Source of the DNA: Streptomyces sp. TRM68367
Lineage (GTDB): Bacteria; Actinomycetota; Actinomycetes; Streptomycetales; Streptomycetaceae
Direction of reading: 5' to 3'
Assembly (NCBI RefSeq): GCF_014495685.1
Contig: NZ_JACTVI010000014.1
Span: forward strand, 61,628-125,627
Length of the DNA stretch: 64,000 nt
In this document: piece by piece, positions 17,591 to 28,173 of the stretch
Position numbering within the stretch: the first letter of the stretch is position 1
How the letters are laid out: each line of letters starts with the position of its first letter
Notes under the pieces: generated by a model
The model's database searches: none
What the model saw: the letters and a program-made list of their open reading frames with translations, nothing else
Told to the model about the DNA's origin: nothing
Translations under genes and position numbers: made by a program

Positions 17591-18914
17591 GCCCCGGCCC
17601 TCGCGGCGTGTGAACATCGATGGCATGCCGGAAGCCGCAGCAGCGCCACTCGTCGAACCGCGGCCGCCGCGCAAGCTCTACCGCAGCAGCGACGGACGCT
17701 GGCTCGGTGGCGTGGCGCGGGGGCTCGCCGGGCACCTCGGGTTGCCCGTCGTCTGGGTACGGCTCGTCTTCGTCGGCCTGTTCATGGCCAACGGCCTCGG
17801 CGCGCTGCTGTACGCCGCCTTCTGGTTCTTCGTGCCGCTCGGCGTCGGCGGCGTCGAGGCGCAGAAGCCGCCCGCGCTGGTCAGCACCGAGACCTCGCCG
17901 GACGGCCGCCGCAGACTCATCGCCCGCAAGCCGGACCGGGGCCAGATCGTCGCCCTGCTCCTCATGGTCGTCGTGGCCATGGTGTTCGTGGGCAGCGTGG
18001 ATCTCAGCACCGGCGTGCGGGCCTACCTCTGGCCCACCGTGCTCGTCGGCGCGGGCGTCGCCCTAGTCTGGCGCCAGGCGGACAACGCCCGCCGGGCCCG
18101 CTGGGTCGAGGTCGGCAGCCGTCGGCGCACGGTCACCCTGCTGCGGTCCGTGGGCGGCGTGCTGCTGGTGACGGCCGGTGTCTCCGGCATCTTCGTCCTG
18201 CAGGGCTCCGCCGCCCACCTCGGCTCGGTCCTGCAGGCGGCCCTCGCGGTGCTCGTCGGGATAACGCTGCTCGCCGGTCCGTATCTCGTGCGCATGACCC
18301 AGGACCTGTCCGAGGAGCGCCTGATGCGCATCCGAGCCCAGGAGCGCGCGGAGGTCGCCGCCCACGTCCACGACTCGGTGCTGCACACCCTGACCCTGAT
18401 CCAGCGCAACGCGGAGAACGCGAGCGAGGTGCGCCGCCTCGCCCGCGCCCAGGAGCGTGACCTGCGCACCTGGCTCTACAAACCGGAGGGCACCGGCAAG
18501 GACGAGGCCGACGAACCCACCACCCTCGCCGACGCCGTGCGGCGCAACGCCGCCGAGGTCGAGGACAAGCACGGCGTCCCCATCGAAGTCGTCGTGGTCG
18601 GTGACTGCCCGCTCGACGAGGGGACGGGCGCACAGATGCAGGCGGCGCGCGAAGCGATGGTGAACGCGGCCAAGTACGGTGGCGAGGGCGGTGCCGTCCA
18701 GGTCTACGCCGAGGTCGAGGGAAAGACGGTCTTCGTGTCCGTCCGGGACCGCGGCCCAGGCTTCGACCTCGACTCGATACCCGCCGACCGCATGGGTGTC
18801 AGAGAATCGATCATCGGCCGCATGGAGCGCAACGGCGGTACGGCGCGGCTGCGCGCGGTGCCGGACGGCGGCACGGAGGTCGAGCTGGAGATGGAGAGGG
18901 CGGAGACGTCATGA
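17589..18914 (+). CDS. PspC-domain sensor histidine kinase
   Basis: A 441-aa sensor kinase. It has an N-terminal PspC domain (about residues 28-90, KLYRSSDGRWLGGVARGLAGHLGLPVVWVRLVF) and four more membrane helices to about residue 235. The dimerisation/phosphoacceptor helix has His in AEVAAHVHDSVLHTLTLIQRNA, of the HisKA_3 type paired with NarL/LuxR regulators. The HATPase_c domain has N-box AREAMVNAAKYGG and G1 VRDRGPGFD, ending MGVRESIIGRMERNGGTARL. ATG 17589 has GGGGGA 8 bp upstream; ATG 17625 is the alternative but lacks a ribosome site. It overlaps the response regulator by ATGA. Likely a cell-envelope stress sensor, controlled together with the divergent LiaF-like gene. Confidence 0.88.
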   Translation: MPRPSRRVNIDGMPEAAAAPLVEPRPPRKLYRSSDGRWLGGVARGLAGHLGLPVVWVRLVFVGLFMANGLGALLYAAFWFFVPLGVGGVEAQKPPALVSTETSPDGRRRLIARKPDRGQIVALLLMVVVAMVFVGSVDLSTGVRAYLWPTVLVGAGVALVWRQADNARRARWVEVGSRRRTVTLLRSVGGVLLVTAGVSGIFVLQGSAAHLGSVLQAALAVLVGITLLAGPYLVRMTQDLSEERLMRIRAQERAEVAAHVHDSVLHTLTLIQRNAENASEVRRLARAQERDLRTWLYKPEGTGKDEADEPTTLADAVRRNAAEVEDKHGVPIEVVVVGDCPLDEGTGAQMQAAREAMVNAAKYGGEGGAVQVYAEVEGKTVFVSVRDRGPGFDLDSIPADRMGVRESIIGRMERNGGTARLRAVPDGGTEVELEMERAETS

Positions 18915-19663
18915 GCGACCCGACCGAGGCGAACGGGACGGCGGGAGCGGCCGAGGGCGCCGGGGCTGCCGAGTCCGCGGAGCCGACCGGCGGCGCGGGG
19001 CAGCGGCACGTGCGCGTGGTCCTCGTCGACGACCATCGCATGTTCCGTACGGGGGTACAGGCCGAGATCGGCCGGACCGAGCAGACCGGCGTCGAGGTGG
19101 TCGGCGAGGCCGCGGACGTCGACCAGGCGGTCACGGTCATCACCGCGACCCGGCCCGAGGTGGTCCTCCTGGACGTGCACCTGCCGGGCGGCGGCGGGGT
19201 CGAAGTGCTGCGCCGCTGCGCCCCGTTGATGTCCGACGCCGAGCAGCCCGTCCGCTTCCTCGCGCTGTCCGTCTCGGACGCGGCGGAGGACGTGATCGGT
19301 GTGATCCGCGGCGGCGCCCGCGGCTACGTGACCAAGACGATCACCGGCACGGACCTCGTCGACTCCATCTTCCGCGTCCAGGAGGGCGACGCGGTCTTCT
19401 CCCCGCGCCTGGCCGGCTTCGTCCTGGACGCCTTCGCCTCCACCGACGCCCCGCCGGTCGACGAGGACCTGGACCGCCTCACCCAGCGCGAGCGCGAGGT
19501 GCTGCGGCTCATCGCCCGGGGCTATGCGTACAAGGAGATCGCCAAGCAGTTGTTCATCTCCGTCAAGACCGTCGAGTCCCACGTCTCGGCGGTGCTGCGC
19601 AAGCTCCAGCTGTCCAACCGGCACGAGCTGACCCGCTGGGCCACGGCACGCCGGCTGGTGTGA
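18911..19663 (+). CDS. NarL/LuxR-family response regulator
   Basis: A 250-aa regulator. After a Gly/Ala/Glu-rich extension of about 32 residues comes the receiver domain: acidic pair in VVLVDDHRMFRTG, phosphoacceptor Asp in VVLLDVHLPGGGG, conserved Lys in GYVTKTITG. The C-terminal LuxR helix-turn-helix is LTQREREVLRLIARGYAYKEIAKQLFISVKTVESHVSAVLRKLQ. The receiver carries a small insertion (CAPLMSDAEQPVRFL). It overlaps the kinase stop by 4 nt and is surely its cognate partner. The N-terminal extension is longer than usual for the family; an internal start is not excluded. Confidence 0.92.
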   Translation: MSDPTEANGTAGAAEGAGAAESAEPTGGAGQRHVRVVLVDDHRMFRTGVQAEIGRTEQTGVEVVGEAADVDQAVTVITATRPEVVLLDVHLPGGGGVEVLRRCAPLMSDAEQPVRFLALSVSDAAEDVIGVIRGGARGYVTKTITGTDLVDSIFRVQEGDAVFSPRLAGFVLDAFASTDAPPVDEDLDRLTQREREVLRLIARGYAYKEIAKQLFISVKTVESHVSAVLRKLQLSNRHELTRWATARRLV

Positions 19664-19709
19664 CACCGGCCGGTACCGGGCCACGGGCCGTCGGCGACCG
19701 GGCGCCGCG

Positions 19710-20774
19710 TCACACCACCCGCGTGGCCCCCGCGTACGGCATCTCGCCGAGCGGGGCCAACCGTACCGGGGCGCCCGGCCTCGGGGCGTGGATCATGCTT
19801 CCGTTCCCGACGTAGATGCCCACGTGGCTGATGCCGGAGTAGAAGAACACCAGGTCGCCGGGGAGCAGTTCGGAGCGGGAGACGCGGCGGCCCGCGTCGA
19901 TCTGCGCGTACGTCGTGCGGGGCAGGGAGACGCCCGCGGAGCGGTAGGCGGCCTGGACGAGTCCCGAGCAGTCGAAGGCGTCCGGGCCGGTCGCGCCCCA
20001 CACGTAGGGGTTGCCGAGCTTCTGGTAGGCGTAGGAGACGGCGTCCGCCGCACGGGAGTTGGGGGCCCGGGACGTGACGGACCGGGGTGCCGCAAGGCCG
20101 TCCCGCGCGCCCGCCGACCGGGACGCACGGCCCGTGCCCGCGCCCTCGTCGAGCCGGGCGCGCTCCTGCGCGGTCAGCCGCGACAGCAGCCGCCGTGCCT
20201 CGCCGAGCTTCCCGGTGACCGTGTTCTTGTGCCGGTTCAGCGCCTCCTGCCGTGACTTCAGCGAGGCGAGTTCGATGTGCGCGTCCCCGCGCAGCTGCTC
20301 GATCTCCCACAGCTGCCTGCGCACGCGCCCGACGGCGGCCTGTTGTCTGTTGCCGGCCCGTTCGACGAACTCGGCGCCGTCGAGGTACCGGTCGGGGTCG
20401 TCGGACAGCGCGAGCTGCACGGCCGGGTCGAGACCGCCGCCGCGGTACTGCGCCGCCGCGACCGAACCGAGCGCGTCCCGCGCCGAGTTCAGCCGGTCCT
20501 CCTTGCGGGCCGCCTCGTCCTGCAGCCGCGTCAGCCGCTTGCCGGCCGACTCCGCCTTCTCTTTGGCGCCGTTGTACTTCTCGGTGGCGACCTCCGCCTC
20601 CTGGTACAGCTGGTCCACCTTGGCCTTGACCTGCGCCGGTGTCAGCTGCGGCTCGGCGTGCCCGGTCCCGTCGAAGCCCGTCGCGCTCGCCGCGCCCGCG
20701 AGGGCGATCGTGACGGCGGTACGGGCCGTGTTGGTGCCCGCGGGGCGTTGCCGGGGCTTGCGGTGCGCTGCCAC
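19710..20774 (-). CDS. Secreted NlpC/P60 (C40) peptidoglycan endopeptidase
   Basis: A 354-aa cell-wall hydrolase. GTG 20774 (behind GTGGAG) begins MAAHRKPRQRPAG and a signal segment to about residue 40. A long coiled-coil region follows (about residues 44-205, LTPAQVKAKVDQLYQEAEVATEKYNGAKEKAE and on). The C-terminal NlpC/P60 domain (about 240-354) has the catalytic Cys in DAFDCSGLVQAAYRSAG, His in ISHVGIYVGNGSMIHAP, and the YVWGATGP and GDLVFFYSG landmarks. Such enzymes cleave D-Glu/mDAP or related bonds, and the coiled coil is thought to be autoinhibitory in relatives. A paralogue lies at 21703-22878. About 530 bp of leader precede it, but no ydaO-type riboswitch is recognisable there, unlike the paralogue. 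Confidence 0.9.
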   Translation of the reverse strand: MAAHRKPRQRPAGTNTARTAVTIALAGAASATGFDGTGHAEPQLTPAQVKAKVDQLYQEAEVATEKYNGAKEKAESAGKRLTRLQDEAARKEDRLNSARDALGSVAAAQYRGGGLDPAVQLALSDDPDRYLDGAEFVERAGNRQQAAVGRVRRQLWEIEQLRGDAHIELASLKSRQEALNRHKNTVTGKLGEARRLLSRLTAQERARLDEGAGTGRASRSAGARDGLAAPRSVTSRAPNSRAADAVSYAYQKLGNPYVWGATGPDAFDCSGLVQAAYRSAGVSLPRTTYAQIDAGRRVSRSELLPGDLVFFYSGISHVGIYVGNGSMIHAPRPGAPVRLAPLGEMPYAGATRVV

Positions 20775-21308
20775 CAGGGCTCCACGTCCTTTCGTACGAC
20801 CGCCCGGCGCGTACGTACGCCGCCCGGGAAGCGGACCGTGGGGCGGCTGACGCGTCCGGCGGCGGCCCGACAGGGGAACGGGCCGCCGCCGGACCTTCTC
20901 GGCGGTGGTGTCCGACTGCCGCCCCTGGCCCGGGCGGCGGTGGGGAGCCGGTCACCTGGTGGAGGACGCTAATCCTGGCCGGGGCGGGCCTGTGACGGGT
21001 TGCGCGGAACTGGCGCGAGGGGACCGGCGGGTGACCGAGTGCGACCGTAATCCCGTCCGGGCGCCGTCGCCTTCTCACTGCGCGCTGACCGAAGTGACGA
21101 TTCCGCGCCCCTCGCCGGTCACGGAGTGCTATGGGCGCATATATGCAAGCGCTCACGGTGACGGGGTGCGGCGGCCTGTTGCCGGGCTGGGGGCGGGCGT
21201 GGTGCCGGGCTGGGCCGGGTGTGGCACCCGGTCGCGACAGGCCTGGTGACGGAATGCGGCGGGCCCGGTGTCGGAGGGCGCCCGCGCCCCTGATTAGGCT
21301 CCGGCCCC
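20775..21308. other. Long intergenic region with a 15-bp hairpin
   Basis: Divergent spacer between the NlpC/P60 gene (-) and a small membrane-protein gene (+). It contains a perfect 15-bp stem (GTCCGGCGGCGGCCC at 20854-20868 with 20880-20894, 11-nt loop) in what would be the 5' leader of the NlpC/P60 gene, and a local A+T-rich palindrome GCATATATGC at 21137-21146 that may mark promoters. No gene seen. Confidence 0.45.
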
Positions 21309-21662
21309 ATGGACGTACTCATCCACCTCTTCGTCGGCCTGCACATCATCGGCATCGCCTCGCTCCTCGGCGGCTTCCTCACCCAGATGAAGGCGATGGG
21401 CCAGGGCACCGCCCGCTTCACCCCGGCCATGCTGCACGGCGCGCTGACGATGCTGGTCACCGGAGCGGTCCTGGTCGGCCTCAACCAGGCCGACGACCAG
21501 TCGGTGAACAACATCAAGATCGGCGTCAAGCTGGCGCTGCTGGTCGTGATCCTCGGCCTGGTCTATGTGAAGCGGGACGACGAGCAGGTGGACAAGGGCC
21601 TGTTCGGCACGGTGGGCCTGCTGACCACGGCGAACATCTTCATCGCGGTGCTGTGGACCTGA
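21309..21662 (+). CDS. Small conserved integral membrane protein
   Basis: A 117-aa protein with four predicted membrane helices (about residues 3-24, 38-60, 69-86 and 98-117) separated by short polar loops. It has a conserved-looking HIIGIASLLGGFLTQM motif in the first helix and an acidic/basic loop KRDDEQVDKG. Helix 1 containing His resembles small actinobacterial membrane proteins of unknown role. It is flanked by NlpC/P60 genes on the opposite strand; no operon partner. Confidence 0.75.
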   Translation: MDVLIHLFVGLHIIGIASLLGGFLTQMKAMGQGTARFTPAMLHGALTMLVTGAVLVGLNQADDQSVNNIKIGVKLALLVVILGLVYVKRDDEQVDKGLFGTVGLLTTANIFIAVLWT

Positions 21663-21702
21663 CGTCCGTCGCCCGGTCCGCTCCCGCCGCCGGCGGTGCG
21701 TG

Positions 21703-22878
21703 TCAGGCCGGGCGCACCACGCTGTGGATCGACGACTCTCCGTCGTAGTAGATCGACTCCTCGCGCACGTAGGCGCCCGGCTTCGGGGCGTGGATCATCA
21801 TGCCGTTGCCGATGTAGAGGCCGACGTGGCTGATGTCGTCGTAGAAGAACACGAGGTCGCCGGGCTGCGCCTGGGTGAGCGGGACGGTGGTGCCGGCGTC
21901 GACCTGGTCGTAGGTGGTGCGCGGCAGGGACACGCCGGCGGCCTTCCAGGCGGCCTGGGTGAGGCCGGAGCAGTCGTAGGAGCCGGGACCTATGGCGCCC
22001 CACACGTACGGCTTGCCCATCTGCGCGCGGGCGAAGGCGATCGCCTTCTCGGCCTTGGCGGCGTAGGAGGAGTCGGTGGCGGGGGCGCTGGTCTCCGGGG
22101 CGGTGGTGGAGCCCGACGCGTTGCCGCTCTCCTGCTGCCGGGCGGCCTCCTCCCGGGCCTGCCGCTCCTGCTCGGCCTGCTGCTGCCGGGCCAGCTCGGC
22201 GGCCTTGCGGGCGGCCTCCTGCTGCTTCTTCTTCTCGATCGCCGCGAGCCGCGCCTTCTCCTCGGCGGTCAGCTGCGACAGCAGTTCGCGCGCGTCGGCG
22301 AGCTTCCGCTGGACGGTGGCTTTGGCCGTCTTCAGGTCGCTCTGCGACTCGGTGAGCGACCGGAGACTCTCGGTGGCCTCCCGCCGCTTCTGCATCGTCT
22401 CGGACTGCTGCGTGACGTAGTCGTCGACCGCTTCCTTCTGGCGGCCGGTCAGCCGGTCCGTCAGCTGGTTCTGGTCGAAGTAGTCCTGTGGCGAGTCCGC
22501 GAGCAGGAAGGTCGCCGTGGCCGGGAGGGTGGCGCCGTTGCGGTACTGGGCGGCGGCGAAGGAACCCAGCTCATCCCGCGCCTCGTTGAGCTGCTGGGTG
22601 CGCTGGGCGACGTCGTCGAGGAGGGTGTCGACGCGCTTGCGCTGCGTGGCGGTCTTCTCCTTGGCCGCGTTGTACTTGTCGGTCGCCGACTCCGCCTGGC
22701 GGTAGAGGTCGTCGACCTTCTTCTCGACCTCCTCCAGGCTCGGCCGGTCGTCCGGGGGTGCGGCGTTGGCCGTCTGGGACAGCAGGGCCACGGAGGTGAG
22801 GGCCGCCGTCGCGAGGGCGGGGGTCCGTATGCCTGCTACGCGCGTTCCGGCGGGACGCGACTTGCGGTGCGACGCCAA
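21703..22878 (-). CDS. Secreted NlpC/P60 (C40) endopeptidase under a c-di-AMP riboswitch
   Basis: A 391-aa paralogue of the protein at 19710-20774. TTG 22878 starts MASHRKSRPAGTRVAG, 5 nt after GGAAGGAG; signal segment to about residue 40; coiled coil (about 45-255, very rich in Glu, Gln, Ala and Arg near its end). An Ser/Thr linker leads to the NlpC/P60 domain with catalytic Cys in GSYDCSGLTQAAW, His in ISHVGLYIGNGMMIHAP, and GDLVFFYDD. Expected to hydrolyse peptidoglycan stem peptides during growth, germination or sporulation. The leader carries a ydaO/yuaA riboswitch (22900-23085) and a good promoter, so expression should respond to c-di-AMP, as known for other streptomycete wall hydrolases. 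Confidence 0.92.
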   Translation of the reverse strand: MASHRKSRPAGTRVAGIRTPALATAALTSVALLSQTANAAPPDDRPSLEEVEKKVDDLYRQAESATDKYNAAKEKTATQRKRVDTLLDDVAQRTQQLNEARDELGSFAAAQYRNGATLPATATFLLADSPQDYFDQNQLTDRLTGRQKEAVDDYVTQQSETMQKRREATESLRSLTESQSDLKTAKATVQRKLADARELLSQLTAEEKARLAAIEKKKQQEAARKAAELARQQQAEQERQAREEAARQQESGNASGSTTAPETSAPATDSSYAAKAEKAIAFARAQMGKPYVWGAIGPGSYDCSGLTQAAWKAAGVSLPRTTYDQVDAGTTVPLTQAQPGDLVFFYDDISHVGLYIGNGMMIHAPKPGAYVREESIYYDGESSIHSVVRPA

Positions 22879-22899
22879 GGAGGCGACTCCTTCCGTGTA

Positions 22900-23085
22900 C
22901 CGCCTACCGGGTTAGCTGTCGGGTTCGGGCGGGTGGTTCGGAAGGGTTGCCCTACGGCCCCTGTCCCGTGAGGGAGTCGGGCCGATTCACCCCATGGTTT
23001 CTGTTGGGTCCCCGGCTCCGGCTGCCGCTGGCACGCCGGACTCGACGGAAGCCGCGCGACCCGGCGACGTTCGCCGGTGGAGGTC
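22900..23085 (-). promoter_or_regulatory. ydaO/yuaA-type c-di-AMP riboswitch
   Basis: On the minus strand the leader holds the hallmark segments of this class in the right order. GCCGGGGACCCA is followed by TGGGGTGAATCGG, then GTAGGGCAACCCTTCCGAACC, then CCGAACCCGACAGCTAACCC and GGTAGGCGG close to the start codon. These match the conserved GGGGGAcccA, GGUGAAU, UAGGGuAAccCuuCCGAA and CCGNCAGCUAACC...GGC blocks. The 5' boundary is approximate. In Streptomyces such elements precede rpf and NlpC/P60 genes and turn expression off at high c-di-AMP. Confidence 0.85.
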
Positions 23086-23101
23086 GTACGGCCCGCTCGG
23101 C

Positions 23102-23131
23102 ACGGTAGCCAATTCGTGTGGCGCCTGTGAA
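23102..23131 (-). promoter_or_regulatory. Promoter of the riboswitch-controlled NlpC/P60 gene
   Basis: -35 TTCACA (minus strand of 23126-23131), 18-nt spacer, -10 TACCGT (minus strand of 23102-23107). The predicted start near 23095 lies just before the riboswitch. Confidence 0.55.
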
Positions 23132-23619
23132 GGTTGGTGAGCGATATGCCCGATACATTTTCGTGACCTTAGCCCAAGAGGTCGCTCAGGATTGCCTATT
23201 CGTAGTGAAAGATGGCGGTATACCCTGAATAAGCACGTCCGCCCGCTTCGTGGCGACAGCTTCCAGCCAGCCACGCTTCGGCGTGATCGACAATCCGCGC
23301 CGGCTCTCCTACGACCATCGACAGCTGCACGTCGCCGCGGCGGGGCCGCGGCGGCCCGAAGGGCGTCGGAACGGGGCTCAAGGACTCGGCCTGACCTACA
23401 CGGTCACGAAGATCGACTGGGACGGAGGCGCGTGGAAGCACACCGGGTGGTGCGCGGGCAGCCGGACACCTCCCCGAACCACCTCGCCCGCCCTCGGCTC
23501 CGATGGCAGGCCCTACGTCGGTGAGCTGAACGGCGAGCCCGAGCGGCCCACCGCGCGGGTGGGCGGCAGGTCGGCCCTGAGGGCGGTGATTCCGGCGATT
23601 GTCTCGGGGTGGCGGCGGG
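23132..23619. other. Intergenic region without a supported gene
   Basis: Upstream of pcrA and of the NlpC/P60 promoter. The stretch 23132-23230 is locally A+T-rich, suggesting further promoter elements. Short open frames exist on both strands (for example 23250-23639) but show no domain or ribosome site. Confidence 0.4.
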
Positions 23620-23642
23620 CTGTCAGTGGGGCGCCCTAGACT
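23620..23642 (+). promoter_or_regulatory. pcrA: DNA-damage-type promoter (RecA-NDp/PafBC motif) of pcrA
   Basis: CTGTCAGTG at 23620-23628, then 8 nt, then TAGACT at 23637-23642. This matches the actinobacterial LexA-independent damage promoter tTGTCRgtg-N8-TAnnnT except for the first, weakly conserved T. The predicted transcript starts only a few bases before the ATG. Confidence 0.7.
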
Positions 23643-23651
23643 CGGAGAGCG

Positions 23652-26135
<2,484 letters not shown>

Positions 26136-26151
26136 ACGCCGGGTGGAAAAG

Positions 26152-26220
26152 AAGCCCGTCCGGCGTTTGAGCGGAGGGCCGTCCAGGCCGAAGCGGGGGG
26201 TTTGGGGGGCGGCAGCCCCC
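26152..26220. repeat. Streptomycete intergenic repeat/terminator, copy 1
   Basis: Begins AGCCCGTCCGGCGTTTGAGC and ends in the hairpin GGGGGC-ggca-GCCCCC (26205-26220). The same two blocks occur, inverted, at 48168-48232. Both copies lie between convergent genes, consistent with a mobile or duplicated bidirectional terminator. Confidence 0.6.
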
Positions 26221-26267
26221 AGACCTGAACCGCAACGCACGGTTCACTCACCGCCAACGGTCAGGGC

Positions 26268-27749
26268 TTACGTCGGGTCCAACCCATGGCTCCGCAGCCA
26301 CGGCAGTGGGTCGATGGCCGACCCCCCGGCCGGCCGGACCTCGAAGTGCAGGTGCGGGCCGGTGGAGTTGCCGGAGTTGCCGGAGTGCGCGATCGGCTGA
26401 CCGGCCTTCACCGCCGTACCGGACGGGACGGTGTAGTTGGAGAGGTGGCAGTACCACGTCTCCGTGCCGTCCTTCGCGGTCACGATCATCATGTTGCCGT
26501 AGGCGCTGTTCCACTGCGTGCGCACGACACCGTCGGTCGCTGCCATCACGGGCGTGCCGTATGTGACGGGAAAGTCGATGCCGGTGTGCAGGGACATCCA
26601 GTTGATGCCGGACTGGCCGTAATAGGCGCTGAGTCCGTGTTCGGCGACCGGTAGCGCGAACTTCGGGCGCAGCCGTTCCTTGCGGGCTGCCTCCAGTGCC
26701 GCCCGCTTCTTCTCGGCCGCCTGCTGGGCCTTGAGGTCGATGCGCTCCTGGGTGCGGCTGGCCCGGTCGGCGAAGTCGTCGGCGCCCGCCGCGAGGCTCT
26801 GGAGTTGGGTGTCCAGCTTGTCGTTGGCGGCGGACGGCTGAACCGGCTGTGCGTTCTTGGTCGTCGCCGACGTCTCCTTGTCGTCGCCGCCGGACAGGCT
26901 GCCCACCGAGGCCGCGGCGATCCCGGCCACGCCCATCACACACGCCGAGGGCACGGCGATCGTCAGCAGCGCGGAACGCTTGGCGGGCGGGCGGCGGCGG
27001 GAACGGGACCCGCTCCGGGAGGCCGCGCGCGAGCCCCGGGCTGCCGGGGTGGCCTCTTCCTGGCCGTCGAGCAGCGAGGTGCCGGCGGGCAGTTCACCGG
27101 GGGCGGGCAACTCGACGCCGCCGTGGCCGGATTCGTCGTACGAGAACTGCTCGAACGTGGCCGTCGCCTGCTGATCGAAGGTTTCGCCACGTGGCTCGTA
27201 GTCGTCGGCCGGCGACGTGTCGCCGTCGGTGTTCCACTGCGTGGCGTCGTAGGCACCGGTGTCGAAGGCCTGGGTGCCCCACTCCCACTGCTGGGTCTGG
27301 TCGGCCGGGTTGCCCGACTGGTCGGGCTGCAGCCAGGCGCCGGCGTCCCACTGGCCGCTGGTGTCGCTGCCCGTGGCCTGCGCCGGGATGGCGGCCAGGT
27401 GCTGGTAGCCGTCGGTCCAGGCGGTCGTGTCGTGAACGCCGCTGTCGTAGGCGGCGTGGTGCTGGGCCGCGTACGCGTCGTAGTGCAGGGCCTGGTGGGT
27501 GCCGGTGGACCAGTGGGCGGTGTCGTAGGCGCCGGTGGTGTCTTCCGGGAGGCTGCCGAAGAGGGGATCGGCGGCGAAGGTCGTCGTGGCGGGGCCGCCG
27601 GTGCCGAAACCGGTGGCGTCGTAGCCGCCGTACGTGGTGAAGTCGCCGTACTGGGCCTCCTGCGTGCCGTACGACGTGTAGTGCGTCGAAGCGGCGTCGG
27701 AAGCCGGAGCCGGGGTGGTCATGGTCCCCGACGGGTGACGGTCGTTCAC
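26268..27749 (-). CDS. Membrane-anchored M23 peptidoglycan endopeptidase
   Basis: A 493-aa protein. Residues 1-235 are an unusual Tyr/Gln/Thr/Asp/Trp-rich low-complexity region (AYDTAHWSTGTHQALHYDAYAAQ type) that is presumably cytoplasmic. A basic stretch (RSGSRSRRRPPAKR) and one membrane helix at about 240-265 (TIAVPSACVMGVAGIAAASV) follow, then a coiled coil (SQ/A/R-rich, about 290-345). The C-terminal LytM/M23 domain (about 355-493) has zinc ligands in SLHTGIDFPV and TGPHLHFEVRP plus MIVTAKDGTETWYCHLS. GTG 27749 follows AGAGAAG; ATG 27722 is an alternative. The long low-complexity N-terminus is specific to actinobacterial members. The gene converges on pcrA. Confidence 0.88.
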   Translation of the reverse strand: MNDRHPSGTMTTPAPASDAASTHYTSYGTQEAQYGDFTTYGGYDATGFGTGGPATTTFAADPLFGSLPEDTTGAYDTAHWSTGTHQALHYDAYAAQHHAAYDSGVHDTTAWTDGYQHLAAIPAQATGSDTSGQWDAGAWLQPDQSGNPADQTQQWEWGTQAFDTGAYDATQWNTDGDTSPADDYEPRGETFDQQATATFEQFSYDESGHGGVELPAPGELPAGTSLLDGQEEATPAARGSRAASRSGSRSRRRPPAKRSALLTIAVPSACVMGVAGIAAASVGSLSGGDDKETSATTKNAQPVQPSAANDKLDTQLQSLAAGADDFADRASRTQERIDLKAQQAAEKKRAALEAARKERLRPKFALPVAEHGLSAYYGQSGINWMSLHTGIDFPVTYGTPVMAATDGVVRTQWNSAYGNMMIVTAKDGTETWYCHLSNYTVPSGTAVKAGQPIAHSGNSGNSTGPHLHFEVRPAGGSAIDPLPWLRSHGLDPT

Positions 27750-27797
27750 CAACTTCTCTTTCGCCTCGACAACAGGGGCTGCCAGAGCAGTGCGGCG

Positions 27798-27827
27798 ACT
27801 GTACCCGGCGGTATGCGGGCACGACAA
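27798..27827 (-). promoter_or_regulatory. Candidate promoter of the M23 peptidase gene
   Basis: -35 TTGTCG (minus strand of 27822-27827), 18-nt spacer, -10 TACAGT (minus strand of 27798-27803), about 40 nt before the GTG. Confidence 0.5.
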
Positions 27828-27837
27828 TCTTCGGCAG

Positions 27838-27857
27838 GTTTCCCGCGTGCGGGAAAC
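27838..27857. promoter_or_regulatory. 20-bp inverted repeat just upstream of the M23 promoter
   Basis: GTTTCCCGC-GT-GCGGGAAAC is a perfect inverted repeat ending 11 bp from the -35 hexamer, a typical activator position. The binding protein is unknown. Confidence 0.4.
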
Positions 27858-28173
27858 GGGCATTCGGCCGCGTTTTGGCGGAGAAGGGCCCGCGGCCTTG
27901 GCCTTCTGTTCGATGTCTGTTCGACGCCGTTTGGGTGTGCGGGCGCTGTGCGCCGGGCGTTCCGGGCCCGTTGCGCCTACCCATTTCGGGCGGTGGTGAG
28001 GGGGTGCTGCGGGGGCGCGCCGTCACCTCGCCACGGGGCGCCCCCGCGGCGGCGCCCCGTTACGCCCCAGTCGCCGCGCCCGTTGCGCCCCGGCGTGGCG
28101 TCCTGTTATGGCCCGGCGTGGCGCATGATGTTCCCTGGCGTGGCGCTCTGATGTTCCCTGGCGTGGCGCCCTC
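27858..28173. other. Intergenic region with GGCGTGGCG direct repeats
   Basis: No gene seen. Four copies of CC(C/T)GGCGTGGCG occur at 28088-28170; the last two share a longer unit that includes ATGTTCCCTGGCGTGGCGC. They stop at the lipase stop codon. Confidence 0.5.

Noticed and set aside
20775..21010. Possible ydaO riboswitch before the first NlpC/P60 gene
   Set aside because: None of the conserved blocks (GGTGAAT, CAGCTAACC) is present; only a simple hairpin is.
23250..23639. 129-aa plus-strand frame before pcrA (contains YTVTKIDWDGGAWKHTGW)
   Set aside because: The middle looks protein-like but there is no start signal or family match, and it overlaps the pcrA promoter motif; kept as intergenic.
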